NCBI GenBank assembly: GCA_000416085.1
Contig: KE356579.1
Coordinates: 2,552,174 to 2,560,803 of the forward strand
Length of the DNA: 8,630 nt
Reading direction: 5' to 3'
Source of the DNA: a halophilic archaeon J07HX64
GTDB lineage: Archaea; Halobacteriota; Halobacteria; Halobacteriales; Haloarculaceae
How positions within the stretch are numbered: the first letter of the stretch is position 1; the number at the start of each line of letters is the position of its first letter. Of this stretch, positions 6,413 to 8,630 are shown piece by piece. The notes below the pieces were generated by a model. That model had not been told where the DNA came from and ran no database searches. It saw only the letters and a list, made by a program, of their open reading frames with translations. A program made the position numbers and the translations under genes.

Positions 6413-6540
6413 TGTTGAAATTGGAACTGCACGGGCCGCTGTACTGTCACGGCTGTGGTGCTGTACACGCTGTCGACACCGCCGCAATCCCAAGCCGCCC
6501 AAGCGGGCGGCACGTCGGAGTTGCGGCCGTACGTTCCCGT
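6413..6540 (-). promoter_or_regulatory. Long structured 5' leader of the S15 cluster
   Basis: If transcription starts about 26 bases after the TATA-like element near 6565, the leader is about 127 bases, long for haloarchaea, where many mRNAs are leaderless. It contains a nested hairpin at 6481-6527: an outer 7-bp stem (GCCGCAA/TTGCGGC), three more possible pairs with a bulge, an internal loop, and an inner 7-bp stem (GCCGCCC/GGGCGGC) closed by a GCTT loop. Between the hairpin and the ATG lie five ACAG motifs. The leader has no ATG. Autoregulation of S15 through leader structures is known in bacteria; an archaeal counterpart is inference. An embedded small RNA is the alternative. Confidence 0.45.
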
Positions 6541-6558
6541 CTGTGTATGGTCTGTCCC

Positions 6559-6586
6559 CGCTGTTAACCGTTTCCATTCGACGGTT
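6559..6586 (-). promoter_or_regulatory. Probable promoter of the S15 cluster, with an inverted repeat
   Basis: The minus strand reads GGAAACGG-TTAACA, a purine-rich BRE-like stretch followed by a TATA-like box (TTAA at 6564-6567), which fits haloarchaeal promoters. A perfect 6-base dyad, AACCGT-N9-ACGGTT (6566-6571 and 6581-6586), flanks the BRE and runs into the TATA box. A protein bound there would block TBP/TFB. Confidence 0.5.
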
Positions 6587-6647
6587 CCGGTCCCGGGGAG
6601 TAGCATCCGGACGTTCGACCCCGGTTGACACCGCCCACGCCCACGGG

Positions 6648-6664
6648 CAGGAAAACGAGAACAG
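6648..6664 (-). terminator. Possible T-rich terminator after the surface protein gene
   Basis: On the minus strand, about 9 bases after the TGA of the surface protein gene, there is a T-rich stretch (CTGTTCTCGTTTTCCTG) within otherwise GC-rich DNA. Archaeal termination commonly occurs at T-rich tracts. A GCCC/GGGC pair with an 8-base loop follows (6633-6648). The run is short and interrupted, so this is weak. Confidence 0.3.
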
Positions 6665-6672
6665 ACCGGCGC

Positions 6673-8630
6673 TCAACTGTTCACGTTCGTCACACTGAGG
6701 TACGTCTCGTAGCTGGAGTCGTCGTCGAACTGCAGTGTCACCGTGATATCGGAGTCAGACTCACTCGCCGCCTCGCTGTACGTGAACTGGACGTTTCCGC
6801 TGTTGATCCTCCCCAATCGGACGCTGAGCACCGACCCATCGCTGAACACGGCGTCGGTGTCCAGCGGCTGCAGTGTGCCGACTGTGTAGGCACCCGCGTA
6901 CTGTCCGTTCTGGTCTCCACCGCTCGTCGAGGCAGGGTTGAGATACAGCTCCGGGCTCGCGTCATCGAGTTTGGTGAACACGGACACCTCCGAGTTCTGC
7001 TTCGCCGGTTTTGTGACATTCACCGCGGTGATCCTCGCAGACTCGCCGAGATCCACCCTGACATCGAACTCGAGGAACGACGTCCCGCTGCCGGGGGTCG
7101 TTCCGTCGACTGTCTCGACCGAGTCCGCCGTGGGTGACCCGCTACCGCCACCGCTGTTGCCGTTGGCACCGTTCCAGTCCTGGGATGCGGTGTCGCGTTT
7201 GTCGCCGTTCACGTCGTACAGTGTGACGAATATCTCGCCCTCGAAGTTCTTTGCATTCTTGTTCTCGAGTATCCGGTACAGGTCTGACATGGCGTCGACA
7301 GTCCGCTCGTCGACCGTTGTCCCGCTCCTGTTGATCGCCTCGATTGTGGCGTTGCCCTCGTTGCTCAGATTGAGGAACAGTTCGGCGTCTATATCCTTTC
7401 CCGCAGAGTACAGCTGCACGTTCTCGATCTCGTAGAAGTTCTCGAGCACCCTCACCTCGGCGGTGTCCGTGCCCGTGTCCGCGTCCGTGTCGACGGTCAC
7501 CCCTCCGGTCCCGATATCGCCCGTTGCCGGTGCCCACTCTAGCAGGACCTCTTTCGTGCTGCCGTCCTCGATATACGGGCTCGTCGAGTCGACGGTCTGC
7601 CCGTCGAAATCCTGCAGTCGGATCTCCATGCTGCCGTTCTCACCGCCACGATTTTTGACCGTCGCCAGCACCGACAGGCTGTCGTACGCGTACACCTCCT
7701 CGTCGGTATCGATCGCCTCGACGGTGAACGCCGGTCCGTTCTCGCCGGCGACGTACACGCTCGTGCTCTCCGTATCGACGGCGCTCGTGACGGTCAGGTT
7801 GTGCTCGCCGACGCTGGCGTCGCTTGTCTCCCAACTGAACTGGACCCCCTGCGGATTGTCGTTGCTGCGGTCGATATCGACTGTCTTTGTCTTCTGTTCG
7901 GTCCCGTCGACCAGCAGCGAGATGTCACCCTCGCCGTTGAACCCGACGTTCTCGACACCCAGGTCGACCTGCAGGTCGTCTCCTTTCGTGACCGGCGAGT
8001 TCGTCCCGGTGATGTTTATCTCGTACTGTGGTGATCTGTACTCGCTGCAGTTCTTGTCGCGTATCGTCGAGTTGTCACAGGTGAAGCTGCCGCTGGGACC
8101 GAGGGTAACGTGACCGTTTATATCGGCGTTCGAGAGGTCGATGTTGGAGCCTCCCGTCACCTCGATGCCGCCGTCGACAGTCGACCCGCCGCTCACACCG
8201 ACGTTTCCGTCCGAGATGATGTCACCGCCGACGGTGGACCCGGCGTTTACTGTGGTATCGCCTCCGGCGTCGACCCCGCCCTGCACGTCCGAGCCCTCCT
8301 GTACGTCGACGGTACCGGGCGAATCGAGCGCGCCGTCGACAGTCGACCCGTCGTCGATATCGATGCCACCCGCTGTCTCCGAGGTGATCGAGCCTCTGAC
8401 CTCGGAGGCGGTCACGGTGACCGTCCCGTCGTCACTGTCGGTTCCGGCGACGATCTTGCCGAGCACCCGTGAACCCCCCTGCACGTCCACAACGCCGACC
8501 GACGTGATGTTGTCACCGACAGTCGAATCCGTGCTGATATCGATACCACCCTTACTTTCGGAGGTGATAGAACCCCCGACCTCCGAGGCGGTCACGGTGA
8601 CCGTCCCGTCGTCGCTCCCGGTTCCGGCGA
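6673..8630 (-). CDS. Large surface protein: beta-solenoid repeats plus CARDB-like domains, 5' end cut off
   Basis: The frame is open from the right edge to the TGA at 6673, giving 651 visible C-terminal residues; the start lies beyond the window. Visible residues 1 to about 188 are Gly/Ser/Val-rich rungs of 18-22 residues (S-x-V-x-G-x-I/V...), like bactofilin or polymer-forming beta-solenoids. Two Cys (about 184 and 194) follow. Two Ig-like beta domains resemble CARDB: about 200-293 (GDDLQVDLGVENVG) and 300-396 (YDSLSVLATVKNRG). A domain of about 90 residues, a Ser/Gly linker (GNSGGGSGSPT) and a C-terminal beta domain end the protein, with no C-terminal anchor. Nine N-x-S/T sequons and a very acidic composition point to an exported glycoprotein. 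Similar haloarchaeal proteins carry an N-terminal pilin-like segment, which cannot be checked here. I do not recognise a specific function. Confidence 0.8.
   Translation of the reverse strand, partial: AGTGSDDGTVTVTASEVGGSITSESKGGIDISTDSTVGDNITSVGVVDVQGGSRVLGKIVAGTDSDDGTVTVTASEVRGSITSETAGGIDIDDGSTVDGALDSPGTVDVQEGSDVQGGVDAGGDTTVNAGSTVGGDIISDGNVGVSGGSTVDGGIEVTGGSNIDLSNADINGHVTLGPSGSFTCDNSTIRDKNCSEYRSPQYEINITGTNSPVTKGDDLQVDLGVENVGFNGEGDISLLVDGTEQKTKTVDIDRSNDNPQGVQFSWETSDASVGEHNLTVTSAVDTESTSVYVAGENGPAFTVEAIDTDEEVYAYDSLSVLATVKNRGGENGSMEIRLQDFDGQTVDSTSPYIEDGSTKEVLLEWAPATGDIGTGGVTVDTDADTGTDTAEVRVLENFYEIENVQLYSAGKDIDAELFLNLSNEGNATIEAINRSGTTVDERTVDAMSDLYRILENKNAKNFEGEIFVTLYDVNGDKRDTASQDWNGANGNSGGGSGSPTADSVETVDGTTPGSGTSFLEFDVRVDLGESARITAVNVTKPAKQNSEVSVFTKLDDASPELYLNPASTSGGDQNGQYAGAYTVGTLQPLDTDAVFSDGSVLSVRLGRINSGNVQFTYSEAASESDSDITVTLQFDDDSSYETYLSVTNVNS
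8062..8630 (-). repeat. Beta-solenoid rungs with a 60-residue (180-base) super-repeat
   Basis: Five consecutive rungs of exactly 18 residues start at 8346, 8292, 8238, 8184 and 8130, each beginning S/N-x-V/D-x-G-like and ending in Gly or a polar residue. Upstream the rungs are 20, 18, 22 and 20 residues long, and the 20+18+22 set makes a 60-residue unit that recurs with a 180-base period. The DNA of 8401-8450 and 8581-8630 agrees at 46 of 50 bases, and 8341-8400 and 8521-8580 at about 42 of 60. The series continues off the right edge. Confidence 0.8.

Noticed and set aside
6481..6527. H/ACA guide RNA in the S15 leader
   Set aside because: The stem - internal loop - stem shape invites this, but the nearest ACA is about 6 bases past the lower stem rather than next to it. 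The upper stem has no kink-turn, and the two loop strands do not jointly match an rRNA target I could recall.
6413..6676. N-terminal extension of S15 up to 6676
   Set aside because: The frame is open but Arg-rich, not acidic, and crosses the promoter and hairpin. The conserved archaeal S15 N-terminus begins at 6412.

Overview
The window looks like chromosomal DNA from a halophilic archaeon (class Halobacteria). It is GC-rich, its proteins are strongly acidic, genes overlap by ATGA/GTGA junctions, and recognisable proteins are archaeal in type (uS15 with the archaeal N-terminal domain, eS1/S3Ae, Pcc1, single-chain archaeal GlyRS). I cannot name the genus. Almost everything is on the minus strand, so transcription runs right to left.

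Right part (8630 to 6673): the 3' end of a large surface protein gene that starts outside the window. It shows beta-solenoid rungs, two CARDB-like beta domains and nine N-glycosylation sequons. Middle (6570 to 3881): a promoter and a long structured leader, then a tightly packed cluster of ribosomal protein S15, a DHH/RecJ-like protein, the KEOPS subunit Pcc1 and ribosomal protein S3Ae, joined by 1-, 4- and 8-base overlaps. After a gap of about 150 bases comes a second cluster (3705 to 386): a four-CBS-domain protein, glycyl-tRNA synthetase and a dolichol-kinase-like membrane protein. At the left edge, on the plus strand, is the 3' part of a type IV pilin-like gene, which converges on the second cluster and overlaps it by 4 bases.

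Together the middle genes serve translation (S15, S3Ae, GlyRS) and tRNA t6A modification (Pcc1). The two edge genes encode cell-surface proteins, and the dolichol-kinase-like protein may supply the lipid carrier used in N-glycosylation.

The window is mostly housekeeping, and I see no defence island, CRISPR array, tRNA, rRNA or insertion sequence. The points most worth a second look are: (a) two genes, the DHH protein and the glyS/dolK junction, whose reading frames are each repaired by removing one C from a CCC run; (b) a promoter dyad and a long leader with a nested hairpin and repeated ACAG motifs upstream of S15; (c) a low-complexity tail on Pcc1 reaching into the S3Ae start; and (d) a 60-residue, three-rung super-repeat in the surface protein with near-identical DNA copies.
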